A stretch of 64,000 nucleotides of DNA from Arcobacter suis CECT 7833. GTDB taxonomy: Bacteria > Campylobacterota > Campylobacteria > Campylobacterales > Arcobacteraceae. Position 1 is the first letter of the stretch. Each line of letters starts with the position of its first letter. Shown here in pieces: positions 10,548 to 20,310 of this stretch. A program made the translations under genes and the position numbers. The notes below the pieces were generated by a model, which worked only from the letters and a program-made list of their open reading frames with translations, ran no database searches and had not been told where the DNA came from. The DNA lies in NCBI RefSeq assembly GCF_003544815.1, contig NZ_CP032100.1, positions 310,001 through 374,000 on the forward strand, given 5' to 3'.

Positions 10548-11723
10548 TTAAAGATATGGAAGTTGATTCATAAATATTGGCTCTACTTCTTTAAATAGAT
10601 GTTTAGAGTCTTTTAGAACTTCAAGAGTTACATTATGTGGATGTCCAATTGCAATAGCATAACCTTGTCTTTTTGCTATTTCAATGGCTTTTTTTAATTG
10701 ATTTTCTATTGATTTATAATCCCTATCATTATCAATAAAAGTATTTCTTACAATATATGGCATATCATATTTTTTTGCATATTTTTTAGCTACAGATTTA
10801 GCACTTGTTCTACTATCAACAAATATAAAATTATATTTTTTTAATGCTCTAAATAATTTATCAACAGCTTCATCATTTTCAGTAAATACTGAACCTGTGT
10901 GATTATTTGTATAAATAGCGTTAGGATACCATTCTCTTAATTGTTTAACTCTTTTTTCGATTGTCTCATAAGAATCAGTTATTTTAAGTGTATTAATCTC
11001 TTCGCCTTTAAAAGCACTTGAAGCTTGCATAGGAAAATGTATCATATGAAAAGATAAACTTTGTGCAATTTTTGCTGAATCAGGATGCGTTTTTGTTGGT
11101 GGTAAAAAAGCCATATTTATTTTATAACCCATACTTAAAATTTTATCTTTTTGAGCTTGGGTAGTTACATCATCGATTAATATAACAATTTTAGGTTTAG
11201 TTTTTTTATCATAAGTAAAAGTATCTTTATTTGTAATTATACTCTTTTCATCTATTTTGTCTTTTACTTTGATAGGTTCTTTTGAGTTATCAGTAGATTT
11301 ATCTTTTTGTTTTTCTTTTAATTTTTCTTCTTTTATCTCTTCAACTTTTTTTTGGATAATTTCATTTTCTTTATTTATTGACTCTTCTAATTCCATTTTC
11401 TCGTCAATTACTTGTTCAAGTTCTTTTGTATATTCTTCGAACTTATGTTCTTCTTTTATATCAAACTTTTCTTCAAATAATTCTTGGCTTGCTTGATCTT
11501 TAAACTCTTTTAATTCAGCCATTTTAGGAATAAGAGATACTTTTTTTTTTAATTCTTGAACTTTTACTTCAGTTGGAATATCTTTAATTGAATCTTTATT
11601 TTTCATTGTAAAATAGCTTGCTACTGTTGCTAAAAATGCAATTAAAAATATTATTAAAAAAATATTTATTAATTTTTTATTAGGAGTGATATTAGTTCGT
11701 TTTCGTGATTTTTTTTTATTCAT
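10548..11723 (-). CDS. Divergent polysaccharide deacetylase family protein (YibQ/DUF610-type)
   Basis: A 391-residue bitopic protein. One N-terminal membrane segment (about residues 18-40, IFLIIFLIAFLATVASYF) is followed by a long, very charged Lys/Glu-rich linker with coiled-coil character (about 55-165). A periplasmic divergent polysaccharide deacetylase domain ends the protein (about 175-391; KIVILIDDVTTQ, NNHTGSVFTENDEAV, FVDSRTSAKS, AIGHPHNVTLEVL). Family members resemble NodB-like deacetylases, but the substrate of YibQ proteins is not established. It lies between ilvC and dprA on the same strand. The linker is unusually long for this family and could span toward peptidoglycan. Confidence 0.8.
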   Translation of the reverse strand: MNKKKSRKRTNITPNKKLINIFLIIFLIAFLATVASYFTMKNKDSIKDIPTEVKVQELKKKVSLIPKMAELKEFKDQASQELFEEKFDIKEEHKFEEYTKELEQVIDEKMELEESINKENEIIQKKVEEIKEEKLKEKQKDKSTDNSKEPIKVKDKIDEKSIITNKDTFTYDKKTKPKIVILIDDVTTQAQKDKILSMGYKINMAFLPPTKTHPDSAKIAQSLSFHMIHFPMQASSAFKGEEINTLKITDSYETIEKRVKQLREWYPNAIYTNNHTGSVFTENDEAVDKLFRALKKYNFIFVDSRTSAKSVAKKYAKKYDMPYIVRNTFIDNDRDYKSIENQLKKAIEIAKRQGYAIAIGHPHNVTLEVLKDSKHLFKEVEPIFMNQLPYL

Positions 11724-11736
11724 ACGGAAAGTTTCA

Positions 11737-11761
11737 TTTAAGGAAGAAAAACTTCCTTAAA
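11737..11761 (-). terminator. Hairpin after ilvC
   Basis: A 10-base-pair stem (11737-11746 with 11752-11761, 5-base loop) lies 5 bases beyond the ilvC stop on the minus strand. The tract after the stem is not T-rich, so it may reduce rather than abolish read-through into the deacetylase gene. Confidence 0.5.
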
Positions 11762-11765
11762 ATGA

Positions 11766-12806
<1,041 letters not shown>

Positions 12807-12920
12807 TTAAATTTTCGAGATTATACAAAAAACTATCTAAATCTTAGATAACTTGAAAAATTAAAGGGAAGAATACTTTTGTTTAGCTACTATTAGATGA
12901 TTATTTCAAAAGGATTTAAC

Positions 12921-14774
12921 TTGTTAAAAGAACTATTTATAAAAATTCAAACTGATTGTAAAACTTATTCTGGGAATGAATTGAATGAAATAGAGAAGTT
13001 TTTAAAAGAAGAAATCATAATAAAAAAAGAAGATGAAACTTATGAATTAAACTCTAAATACAAAGTTGCTCTTGTAAAAGTAGGCAAAAATTTAGTAGTT
13101 TTAGAAGATTTAATAAGTGAACATAAAAACATAAAAATAGAATTCGATGATTTAAATGGTGCTTATGATGGAGATTTAGTTCTTGCAAAAAGAGTTTTTA
13201 ATCCAAGAAGTAGAACTAAAGCAAAAATTGAAAGAATCCTTGATGGTAAAAAAAATGATGTTTTAGTTTATATAAAAGATAAAGCATTTTATACTGTAAA
13301 AGAAAATATAAAATTAGAAAATAAAAATGCTTTAAAATACCAAGATGGTCATGTTTTACTTGTTGAAAACAAATCATTAGAATTAATAAAAAATCTAGGA
13401 AATATAGAAAATCCAAAAATAGATGAACTTATTTCTTTATACCTTTATAATGAAACTTTTAGATTAGAAAAACATCTTGAAGTAAATGCTCTTATGGATG
13501 ATACAAAACAAAGAGTTGATTTAAGAGATTTATATTTTTGTACAATTGACCCAAACAGTGCAAAAGACCATGATGATGCAATCTATTTTGATACAAAAGA
13601 AAATATTTTATATGTTGCAATTGCTGATGTTTCTTATTTTGTAAAAGAGGGCAGTGAACTTGATTTATTAGCATTTAAAAAATCAACTTCTGTTTATCTT
13701 CCAACAAAAGTTTTACCAATGTTACCACCAATTTTAAGTGAAGAGATGTGTTCACTAAAAGAGGGTGTTGATAGATACTCATATGTATTTAAACTACATT
13801 TAGATTTAGAAAATCTAAGTGTAAAAAAAGCTAAATTATTTGAAGCGATTATAAATTCCCACAAAAACTTTTCTTATGGAAGAATTGATAGAGTAATTGA
13901 GGGACATTTAGATCAATACTCAAAAACTGAAAAAGCAATATTTGATTATTTAATTCCTTTATATGAGATTTCAAAGAAATTTAGAAAAAGAAGATTAATC
14001 AAAGGTTATGATTTTAGAACAACTGAAAATAGATTAAAATTAAAAAATGATAATTTAGAATCAATAGAAGTTGAAACTTCAACAGCTTCACACCAACTTG
14101 TAGAAGAGTGTATGCTTTTAGCAAATATAGAAGCAAGTAAAAAAGTAAATACAGTTGGAATTTATAGAATTCACGAAGAACCTCCTTTTAAAGCTATTTC
14201 AAAACTTGTAGATGATGTTAATATTTTAGGAGTTAATGTAAAACTTCAAAGTGATGTTCACGATACAATTGTGCATATTCAAGAAAAAGCGAAAATTTCT
14301 ATGATGGGAGCTGAAATTGATGAATTAATTATTCAAGCCCAAACTCAAGCAAAATACTCTTCAAAAAATTTGGGACATTTTGGTTTAGGTTTTAGTTCCT
14401 ATTCACACTTTACAAGTCCAATTAGAAGATATTCAGATTTAGTTTTACACCGAATTTTAAAAACAAAACAAACACCTAAAAATATAGAAGATATTTGTGA
14501 GCACATCTCTTTAAATGAAAGAAAAATAGACCAACTTGTTTGGGATTTTGAAGATAGAAAGTATGCAAGATGGGCAAGTTTACACTTAGATGAAGAAATA
14601 AAAGTAAAAATTGTTGATACAGAAAAAGCAAGAGCCGTTTGTTATGAAAAAATGTTTGGAATGAAAGTAATTATTGAAAACTATAAAGGACAAAAACTTT
14701 TTACCAAACTAAGAGTAAAAATAAAATCAGCAGATGTTATAACAAAAGTAATTGTAGCAACTATAAAATATTAA
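12921..14774 (+). CDS. rnr: Ribonuclease R family exoribonuclease (RNase II/VacB)
   Basis: A 3'-5' exoribonuclease that degrades structured RNA. The RNB catalytic segment DPNSAKDHDDAIYF (about residues 210-223) holds the metal-binding aspartates, and HFTSPIRRYSDLVLHRIL is the other RNB signature. At 617 residues it is much shorter than E. coli RNase R (813), with reduced cold-shock and S1 parts, as in other Campylobacterota. Start choice: I favour TTG at 12921, which has AAAAGGA six bases upstream. An in-frame ATG at 12897 has no ribosome-binding site and overlaps a likely promoter. It heads the conserved rnr-holA-rpsF-ssb-rpsR gene order. Confidence 0.9.
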   Translation: MLKELFIKIQTDCKTYSGNELNEIEKFLKEEIIIKKEDETYELNSKYKVALVKVGKNLVVLEDLISEHKNIKIEFDDLNGAYDGDLVLAKRVFNPRSRTKAKIERILDGKKNDVLVYIKDKAFYTVKENIKLENKNALKYQDGHVLLVENKSLELIKNLGNIENPKIDELISLYLYNETFRLEKHLEVNALMDDTKQRVDLRDLYFCTIDPNSAKDHDDAIYFDTKENILYVAIADVSYFVKEGSELDLLAFKKSTSVYLPTKVLPMLPPILSEEMCSLKEGVDRYSYVFKLHLDLENLSVKKAKLFEAIINSHKNFSYGRIDRVIEGHLDQYSKTEKAIFDYLIPLYEISKKFRKRRLIKGYDFRTTENRLKLKNDNLESIEVETSTASHQLVEECMLLANIEASKKVNTVGIYRIHEEPPFKAISKLVDDVNILGVNVKLQSDVHDTIVHIQEKAKISMMGAEIDELIIQAQTQAKYSSKNLGHFGLGFSSYSHFTSPIRRYSDLVLHRILKTKQTPKNIEDICEHISLNERKIDQLVWDFEDRKYARWASLHLDEEIKVKIVDTEKARAVCYEKMFGMKVIIENYKGQKLFTKLRVKIKSADVITKVIVATIKY

Positions 14775-14808
14775 AATTAACAAAGATAATTTAGGATAAA
14801 ATTTTCAC

Positions 14809-15789
14809 ATGTATAAAAACGAATTTGATAACTATTTAAAACAAAATAAAAAATTTAAAGCTTATATGTTCTATGGACAATCTATTTTTTTAATAGAACA
14901 ATATGCTTTAGTAATTGCTCAATCTTTAGGAAATGATGATGAAATAGAAAAATTATATTTTGAAGATTATGATTTCAAATATATAAAAGATAAACTCTTA
15001 CAGTCTTCTTTATTTTCAAGTAATAATATAGTTTTAATAAAAATAGATAAAAAACTTCCAAAAAAAGAAGTTGACTCTTTAATTGAAGCTTGTAATTTGA
15101 ATCCTGATAGTACACTTATATTTGCTTGTTTAGGCGATACAGATTTTAAAACAATGGAAAGTAGTTTTTCTCTAAAAACAAATTCAGCAGCGGTGAGATT
15201 TTTTTTACCAACAGATACAGAAGCTATAAAATTTTTAGAGTATGAAGCAAAAATGTTAAATATGAAAGTGGAATTAAGTGCGTTAAATCATTTATATTTT
15301 ATGCATAAAAATGATTTAGCTTTATGTATAAATGATATGAAAAAATTAGCAATTTTTGATGAACTAATAACTACACATTTAGTAGATGCTCACTGTTTTG
15401 GAATAGGAGCTGTAAATTTTGAAGATTTCTTACATGATTTATTAAGTGGAAAAGATATAAGTTCAGATTTAAGCTTATTGCTTGAAGAAGGAATGAATGA
15501 GATTTTTTTATTAAATCAAGTAACCTCTTTTGTTCAACAGCTTTTTATGATTAGTTCATATGCAAGAACTATTGGGCAACCAAATCCTAAAGAGATTTTA
15601 GGATTTATTCCACCAAAAAATATCTGGGAAAAGAAATCAAAACTTGCAATTAATAAAAAACCTGAAGTTTTTCAAGAGATTTTAGAATACTTATTAAATA
15701 TGGAATTAGATTTTAAAACTTCAAAAATTGATAATCAAAGTTTGTATCTCCAAGCAAGTCTAAGAAAGTTTACAGTTTTATTTAGATAA
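14809..15789 (+). CDS. holA: DNA polymerase III, delta subunit
   Basis: The clamp-loader subunit that opens the beta clamp. The 326 residues have the HolA layout: N-terminal YMFYGQSIFLIEQYA, then the LFSSNNIVLIKIDKKLP strand-helix segment, and a helical C-terminal collar domain (about 210-326). The partner subunit gene dnaX is at 53.7 kb in this window. A TAAAAT box at 14797-14802 ends six bases before the ATG, so a local, nearly leaderless promoter is possible. Alternatively, an AGGA element 12 bases upstream could serve as a weak ribosome-binding site for read-through mRNA from rnr. Confidence 0.88.
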   Translation: MYKNEFDNYLKQNKKFKAYMFYGQSIFLIEQYALVIAQSLGNDDEIEKLYFEDYDFKYIKDKLLQSSLFSSNNIVLIKIDKKLPKKEVDSLIEACNLNPDSTLIFACLGDTDFKTMESSFSLKTNSAAVRFFLPTDTEAIKFLEYEAKMLNMKVELSALNHLYFMHKNDLALCINDMKKLAIFDELITTHLVDAHCFGIGAVNFEDFLHDLLSGKDISSDLSLLLEEGMNEIFLLNQVTSFVQQLFMISSYARTIGQPNPKEILGFIPPKNIWEKKSKLAINKKPEVFQEILEYLLNMELDFKTSKIDNQSLYLQASLRKFTVLFR

Positions 15790-15798
15790 AATCTCGAA

Positions 15799-15866
15799 CT
15801 TTACAAAAAAAGAAATCCTTGCTGATATTAGGAAATGTAAAGAATACCGGCACAATCTATAAGGAG
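15799..15866 (+). promoter_or_regulatory. Candidate S6:S18-binding leader of the rpsF operon
   Basis: The 82-base spacer before rpsF can form a 7-base-pair stem (CTTTACA at 15799-15805 with TGTAAAG at 15836-15842). It encloses a smaller TCCT/AGGA stem. An unpaired ACCGGC with a CCG trinucleotide (15847-15849) follows, then the AAGGAG ribosome-binding site (15861-15866). Known rpsF leaders bind an S6:S18 complex through a conserved CCG. The match is by eye and not covariance-tested. Confidence 0.35.
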
Positions 15867-15871
15867 AATTA

Positions 15872-16228
15872 ATGTCAAAAATCAAACATTATGAAACAAT
15901 GTTTATCTTAAAACCTACATTAACTGATGAAGAAACTGTAGCGCAAATTGATACTATTAGAGGTATCATTGAAAAAAATGGCGGAGTAATCGTATCTGCT
16001 GACAATGTTGGTCAAAGAGAATTAGCTTATGAAATCGAAAAATGTAAAAGAGGTTACTATTATGTAATCTATTTCCAAGGTAACCCAGCTGGAATTGCAG
16101 AAATCGAAAGAAATTACAGAATTAACGAAAACTTAATTAGATTTATCTTCATTAAATATGATAGCAAAAAAGAAGTTGCATCATGGACTAAAATGAGTGA
16201 TGAGGCAGCTAAAAAAGCTAATAAATAA
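15872..16228 (+). CDS. rpsF: 30S ribosomal protein S6
   Basis: Small-subunit platform protein that pairs with S18. The 118 residues begin MSKIKHYETMFILKP and include GQRELAYEIEKCKRGYYYVIYFQG, the typical S6 core, then a lysine-rich C-terminal tail after residue 100. AAGGAG lies six bases before the ATG, one of the strongest ribosome-binding sites in the window. It is the first gene of rpsF-ssb-rpsR, with gaps of 19 and 13 bases to the next two genes. Confidence 0.97.
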   Translation: MSKIKHYETMFILKPTLTDEETVAQIDTIRGIIEKNGGVIVSADNVGQRELAYEIEKCKRGYYYVIYFQGNPAGIAEIERNYRINENLIRFIFIKYDSKKEVASWTKMSDEAAKKANK

Positions 16229-16247
16229 TAATATTTAGGAATCTTAC

Positions 16248-16754
16248 ATGTATAACAAAGTAATAATGGTAGGAAATTTAACAAGAGATATTGAATTAAG
16301 ATATTTACCATCAGGTTCTGCAATTGCAAAATCTGCTGTTGCAACATCTTATAAATACAAATCTTCAACTGGTGAACAAAAAGATGAAGTTTGTTTTTTA
16401 GATTTTAATATTTTTGGAAGATCTGCTGAAGTTGCTAATCAATACTTGAAAAAAGGTTCTAAAGTTTTATTAGAGGGAAGACTTGTATTTGAACAATGGA
16501 CAGCCCAAGATGGATCTACAAGAAGTAGACACTCTTTACGAGTTGATACTATGAAAATGTTAGATGCTAAGGGTGATTCAATGAATGTTGGGGATAACCA
16601 AGGTTATAATCCGCAAGGATCTTATAATCAACCAACAGGTCAATATGATGAACCATCTTCTCCAGCAAGCTATGGTGGTATGAATCAAGCAAAACCAAGA
16701 GTTGAGCAAAGAATACCTGAAATTGATATAGACGAAGACGAAATACCGTTTTAG
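16248..16754 (+). CDS. ssb: Single-stranded DNA-binding protein
   Basis: Binds single-stranded DNA in replication, repair and transformation. The 168 residues have an N-terminal OB-fold (about 1-108; [45 protein letters not shown]). A Gly/Gln/Asn/Pro-rich disordered linker follows, then the acidic C-terminal tip DIDEDEIPF that docks partner proteins. Its place between S6 and S18 genes is the conserved bacterial arrangement. Confidence 0.97.
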   Translation: MYNKVIMVGNLTRDIELRYLPSGSAIAKSAVATSYKYKSSTGEQKDEVCFLDFNIFGRSAEVANQYLKKGSKVLLEGRLVFEQWTAQDGSTRSRHSLRVDTMKMLDAKGDSMNVGDNQGYNPQGSYNQPTGQYDEPSSPASYGGMNQAKPRVEQRIPEIDIDEDEIPF

Positions 16755-16767
16755 AAAAGGACATCAA

Positions 16768-17034
16768 ATGGCAGAAAGAAGAAAGTACGGAAAAAAATAT
16801 TGTAAATATACTGAAATGAAAGTTGATTTCATCGATTATAAAAATACAGAATTATTAAAATTATCTATGAGTGAAAGAGGTAAAATTATGCCTAGAAGAC
16901 TTACTGGTAACTCTAAAAATTCACAAGAAATGGTAGAAAAAGCAATCAAAAGAGCTAGACATATGGCATTAGTTCCTTACATTGTTGATACTAAAAATAT
17001 CACTGATTCTGCATACGCAAGATCATTTTACTAA
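16768..17034 (+). CDS. rpsR: 30S ribosomal protein S18
   Basis: Binds 16S rRNA together with S6. The 88 residues contain the S18 signature [33 protein letters not shown] and the basic [13 protein letters not shown]. The N-terminus has a short basic stretch ([11 protein letters not shown]) with one cysteine, a remnant of the zinc-binding form. AAAAGGAC lies before the ATG. It is the last gene of the operon and is followed by a strong intrinsic terminator. Confidence 0.97.
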   Translation: MAERRKYGKKYCKYTEMKVDFIDYKNTELLKLSMSERGKIMPRRLTGNSKNSQEMVEKAIKRARHMALVPYIVDTKNITDSAYARSFY

Positions 17035-17051
17035 GATTAATTTTAGTAAAT

Positions 17052-17085
17052 AAAAGGGGAGAAGGTAAACTTCTCCCCTTTTTTT
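17052..17085 (+). terminator. Intrinsic terminator of the rpsF-ssb-rpsR operon
   Basis: A perfect 13-base-pair stem (17052-17064 with 17070-17082, loop GTAAA) with a GGGGAGAAG/CTTCTCCCC core and a run of T. It is the most G+C-rich hairpin in the window. Confidence 0.9.
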
Positions 17086-17106
17086 ATTTTTAATAAAAAG
17101 AAGTTT

Positions 17107-17304
17107 ATGAAAAATAAATTAAAAATAGCATTACGATTACGCTTTGAATATTATAATTCTTATGAAGGTAAAGAAAATATATGGCATGAAAAATATAAAG
17201 AACATAATCTTTATAGTGTTGTAGTTAAAAGTTTTGAATATGATTTTAAAAAAATAGCTGAAATGATGCCAAAACTTTTAGAACAGAGCGAGAAAAATTT
17301 ATAA
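17107..17304 (+). CDS. Small hypothetical protein after the rpsR terminator
   Basis: A 65-codon ORF with an AAGAAG box before the ATG. The product is basic and amphipathic (LKIALRLRFEYYNSYEGKENIW), with no signal peptide or cysteines, and I recognise no family. It starts about 25 bases after a strong terminator, with no obvious promoter of its own, and its end overlaps the convergent cysS by six bases. It may be real but weakly expressed. Confidence 0.4.
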   Translation: MKNKLKIALRLRFEYYNSYEGKENIWHEKYKEHNLYSVVVKSFEYDFKKIAEMMPKLLEQSEKNL

Positions 17305-18714
17305 TTTTTCCCAAACCGTTCCATTTACTGTATCCATTAATGAAATCCCAAGTGTAGCTAATTCATTTCTTACTGCGTCAGCAATTTCGAAATTCTTTTC
17401 TTTTTTGGCTTCATTTCTTTTTGCAATCAACTCTTCAATTTTTTGTTTTGTATTTTCATCAATTCCAAATTGAGAATATTCAAAATGTGTTTGAAATCCA
17501 ATTCCTAAAATTTGATTAATAAATTCCAAACTTGATAATATATTTTTTTTCCATACATTTTGATTTACATCTTTTTGTGATTCAAGAAGATTATAGCAAT
17601 CTGTGATATATTGATCAATTAATGCAAAAGCTTTTGAAGTATTTAAATCATCGTTTAATGCATCTAATATCTGAATTTTAAGTTGTTGGTCAGGTTTTTT
17701 ATCTGGTATATAATTTGGAATATAAGCTTTTCTCTTAAGTCTATAAATCTTATCTAACCTTTTTTTAGAAGCGATTAAATCTTCTTCATTGAAATTAAAA
17801 TTTGCTCTATAGTGGGCAGACATTAAATAAAATCTAATTACTTCCCCTGAATATGATTTTAAAACATCTTTTAGGAAAAAAGAGTTTCCTAAAGATTTAC
17901 TCATTTTTTCCCCATCAATATTTACAAAACCATTATGCATCCAATATTTTGCTAAGTTTTGTCCACTTGAACATCTAGTTTGTGCAGCTTCATTTTCATG
18001 GTGAGGAAAAAGTAAGTCTGCACCTCCTCCATGAATATCTATTTGAAACTCTGAATCTTTATAAGCTAAATGTTTTTCAATCATAGCAGAACATTCAATA
18101 TGCCAGCCAGGTCGTCCAAGACCAAATGAAGCTTCAAAACTTACATCATTTGTTTTAGCAAACTTCCAAAGTGCAAAATCAGATGGATTTCTTTTTTCAA
18201 TATTTGTTTCGACTCTTGCAATTGAATTTTCATCGCTTGCTTTATGTGATAATGAACCATATAACGTGTCTTTTGATGTATCAAAATATACACTATCACC
18301 TGTTTTATATGCAATATCTTTTGAGATAAGATTTGAAATCATATCTTTCATACTTTCAAGATTTTCAGTTGCCTTTGGTTCGATTGTATTTGGAAGAATA
18401 TTTAAAGCTTTCATATCAGCTTTATAAGTATTTATGTATGTTGTTGTAATCTCTTCAAGAGGTTTATTTGACTCATGCATTTTTTTGATAATTTTATCAT
18501 CAATATCTGTGAAGTTTTTTGTCATAATAACTTCATAATCATTAGCTTTTAAAACTCTATGAAGTAAGTCAAAAGCTATTGCACTTCTAGCATGACCTAA
18601 GTGAGAATCATCATAAACAGTTGGCCCACAAACATAAATCTTAGCTACATTAGGAATAATAGAGTTAAACTCTACTTTTTCCTTTTTTACTGAGTCGTAA
18701 ATATGTAGTAACAT
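17299..18714 (-). CDS. cysS: Cysteinyl-tRNA synthetase
   Basis: Charges tRNA(Cys). The 471 residues belong to class I: KIYVCGPTVYDDSHLGHARS (Cys29 zinc ligand; HLGH at 38-41 is the HIGH motif). GWHIECSAM and FPHHENE supply the other zinc ligands, and EKMSKSLGNS is the KMSKS loop. The C-terminal helical anticodon-binding region ends with a conserved short tail. It lies one base after the nusA stop on the same strand. Confidence 0.97.
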   Translation of the reverse strand: MLLHIYDSVKKEKVEFNSIIPNVAKIYVCGPTVYDDSHLGHARSAIAFDLLHRVLKANDYEVIMTKNFTDIDDKIIKKMHESNKPLEEITTTYINTYKADMKALNILPNTIEPKATENLESMKDMISNLISKDIAYKTGDSVYFDTSKDTLYGSLSHKASDENSIARVETNIEKRNPSDFALWKFAKTNDVSFEASFGLGRPGWHIECSAMIEKHLAYKDSEFQIDIHGGGADLLFPHHENEAAQTRCSSGQNLAKYWMHNGFVNIDGEKMSKSLGNSFFLKDVLKSYSGEVIRFYLMSAHYRANFNFNEEDLIASKKRLDKIYRLKRKAYIPNYIPDKKPDQQLKIQILDALNDDLNTSKAFALIDQYITDCYNLLESQKDVNQNVWKKNILSSLEFINQILGIGFQTHFEYSQFGIDENTKQKIEELIAKRNEAKKEKNFEIADAVRNELATLGISLMDTVNGTVWEKL

Positions 18715-18715
18715 G

Positions 18716-19891
18716 TTATTTAAATAGCGCTTCTAAAGTTGCTGTATCTGTTGTTTTATCTTCAACAACAGCTTTTTCATTATTTGATGATGGACTATTA
18801 ATAGAAGCTATTTCAATTAATTCAATATCATATTTTGTAAGCATAGATGCAAGTCTAATATTTAAACCAGCTTTTCCAATAGCTTTTGATTTTTGATCAC
18901 TTGGAATTGTAACAACTGCTTTTCCTTTTTCTCCATAACTTGGAGCTTTTTCTATTTTAACACTACTCACAAGTGCAGGAGATAAAGCTCTTGAAATAAA
19001 CATTTCTGGAATTGTAGAAAATTCAACACAATCAATATTTTCTCCACTTAATTGTTTTGAAACAGAACCAATTCTTACACCTTTTACTCCAACAACAGAA
19101 CCAATTGGATCAATTTGTGGATCAATACTTGAAAGTGCAATTTTAGACCTAGTACCTGGAATTCTAGCACTTGCTTCAATAGTTACTTTTTTATCTTTTA
19201 GTTCAGGAACTTCAAGGATTAAAAGATTTTCTAAAAATTTTGGAGAAGTTCTTGATATATCAATTAGTAAACCATTTGCTTTATCAATATTTACACCTTT
19301 TACAACAGCTTTTACAACATCACCAACTTTAAAAGTTTCACCTTTAATTCTGCTTTTTCTTTGTAATATACCTTTTACTTCACCAATTTCAATATAAGTA
19401 TTATCTGATTTATCTATTCTTGTCACTGTTCCTGAAACAGTTTTTCCTATTTTTTCTTTGTATTTGCTAACAATATTTTCTTCAATAAATCTTTGAAGCC
19501 TATATTCAAAATTACTATGTAAGATTGTGGCTGCATTTCTTCCCATATTTTCAAATTCTAAATCATAGTTCATAAAGTCACCGATTTCTAAATCAGGATC
19601 AATTTCTTTTGCTTCTTCAAGTGTTATAAAATTTTCGTAATTAATTGCATCACCATATTTATTAACCGCATTTGCATGTAATCTTTCATCATCTTCAGAA
19701 ACAACTTCAATCTTTTGAAATAGTTCAAGTTTTTTATTTGCTCTATCAATATTCGCATCAAAAGTTAATGTTTCATCTACCATTTTTTGGGCTGTTTTAA
19801 TTAACGCCTCTTTTAGTGCATTTTCAACATCATCAATTTTGAGACCTTTTTCATATGCAATTGAATCTAAAATATCTATTATTTTATCCAT
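18716..19891 (-). CDS. nusA: Transcription termination/antitermination factor NusA
   Basis: Binds RNA polymerase and nascent RNA, affecting pausing and termination. The chosen start gives 391 residues beginning MDKIIDILDSIAYEKG, with AAAAGG six bases upstream. An ORF start 16 codons earlier (19939) lacks a ribosome-binding site. Domains in order are the N-terminal RNAP-binding domain (about 1-120), S1 (about 130-200, KIGKTVSGTVTRIDKSD), and KH1/KH2 (about 205-345, including IDPIGSVVGVKGVRI and GKAGLNIRLASML). A short Thr/Ala/Asp-rich tail replaces the acidic repeats found in Proteobacteria. Confidence 0.95.
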   Translation of the reverse strand: MDKIIDILDSIAYEKGLKIDDVENALKEALIKTAQKMVDETLTFDANIDRANKKLELFQKIEVVSEDDERLHANAVNKYGDAINYENFITLEEAKEIDPDLEIGDFMNYDLEFENMGRNAATILHSNFEYRLQRFIEENIVSKYKEKIGKTVSGTVTRIDKSDNTYIEIGEVKGILQRKSRIKGETFKVGDVVKAVVKGVNIDKANGLLIDISRTSPKFLENLLILEVPELKDKKVTIEASARIPGTRSKIALSSIDPQIDPIGSVVGVKGVRIGSVSKQLSGENIDCVEFSTIPEMFISRALSPALVSSVKIEKAPSYGEKGKAVVTIPSDQKSKAIGKAGLNIRLASMLTKYDIELIEIASINSPSSNNEKAVVEDKTTDTATLEALFK

Positions 19892-20001
19892 TAATAACCT
19901 TTTATTTGTTGACATTGAAATGATTGTTTTGATTTCCAATGTAGTATAGATTATTAGTATAGCTAAAAAAGCCTTTTATAGAAATTAAAGTAATTTTGGG
20001 A

Positions 20002-20007
20002 TAGAAT
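20002..20007 (+). promoter_or_regulatory. Probable -10 TAGAAT upstream of the HP0268-like gene
   Basis: TAGAAT lies 35 bases before the ATG in the divergent nusA/HP0268 spacer. AAAAAGG follows at about 20027-20033 as the ribosome-binding site. Confidence 0.4.
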
Positions 20008-20041
20008 ATATCATTAATTAAAAAAGAAAAAGGCTTAATAA

Positions 20042-20284
20042 ATGGAATTATTATTTGCAAGAAATGAGTTAAATGAAAAACCAAAAAAAGTGCAATTAGA
20101 TAAAATAAAAGAAGATTTGAAAAAAGATGGTCAAAAGATTTTCTATTTTGATAGAGATAATTCTCACAAAGATATGATGGCATTAGTTGATGCTTTAGAA
20201 GCAGATGGATGTAATGTTTATTTTAGAGAAGTTAAATATGGTTTAGCTGATGATGAGTATATGTATGAGGTTCATGCACTTTAA
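20042..20284 (+). CDS. HP0268-family nuclease-like protein
   Basis: An 80-residue protein matching the HP0268 family of Campylobacterota. The central IFYFDRDNSHKDMMALVDAL corresponds to the H. pylori segment with IFYF and HKDM, and the end DDEYMYEVHAL is also alike. H. pylori HP0268 has been described as a small nicking endonuclease/purine-specific ribonuclease. Catalytic assignment here is by homology only. It is followed 26 bases later by miaB and then the DUF374 gene, the same order as HP0268-HP0269-HP0270, which supports the call. Confidence 0.85.
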   Translation: MELLFARNELNEKPKKVQLDKIKEDLKKDGQKIFYFDRDNSHKDMMALVDALEADGCNVYFREVKYGLADDEYMYEVHAL

Positions 20285-20310
20285 TATTTAGGTATTTAAG
20301 TAAAAAAATT

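Noticed and set aside
19902-20183. 93-codon minus-strand ORF between nusA and the HP0268-like gene
   Set aside because: Lies mostly opposite the HP0268-like gene, has no ribosome-binding site and a low-complexity Leu/Phe/Ile product typical of antisense reading in A+T-rich DNA.
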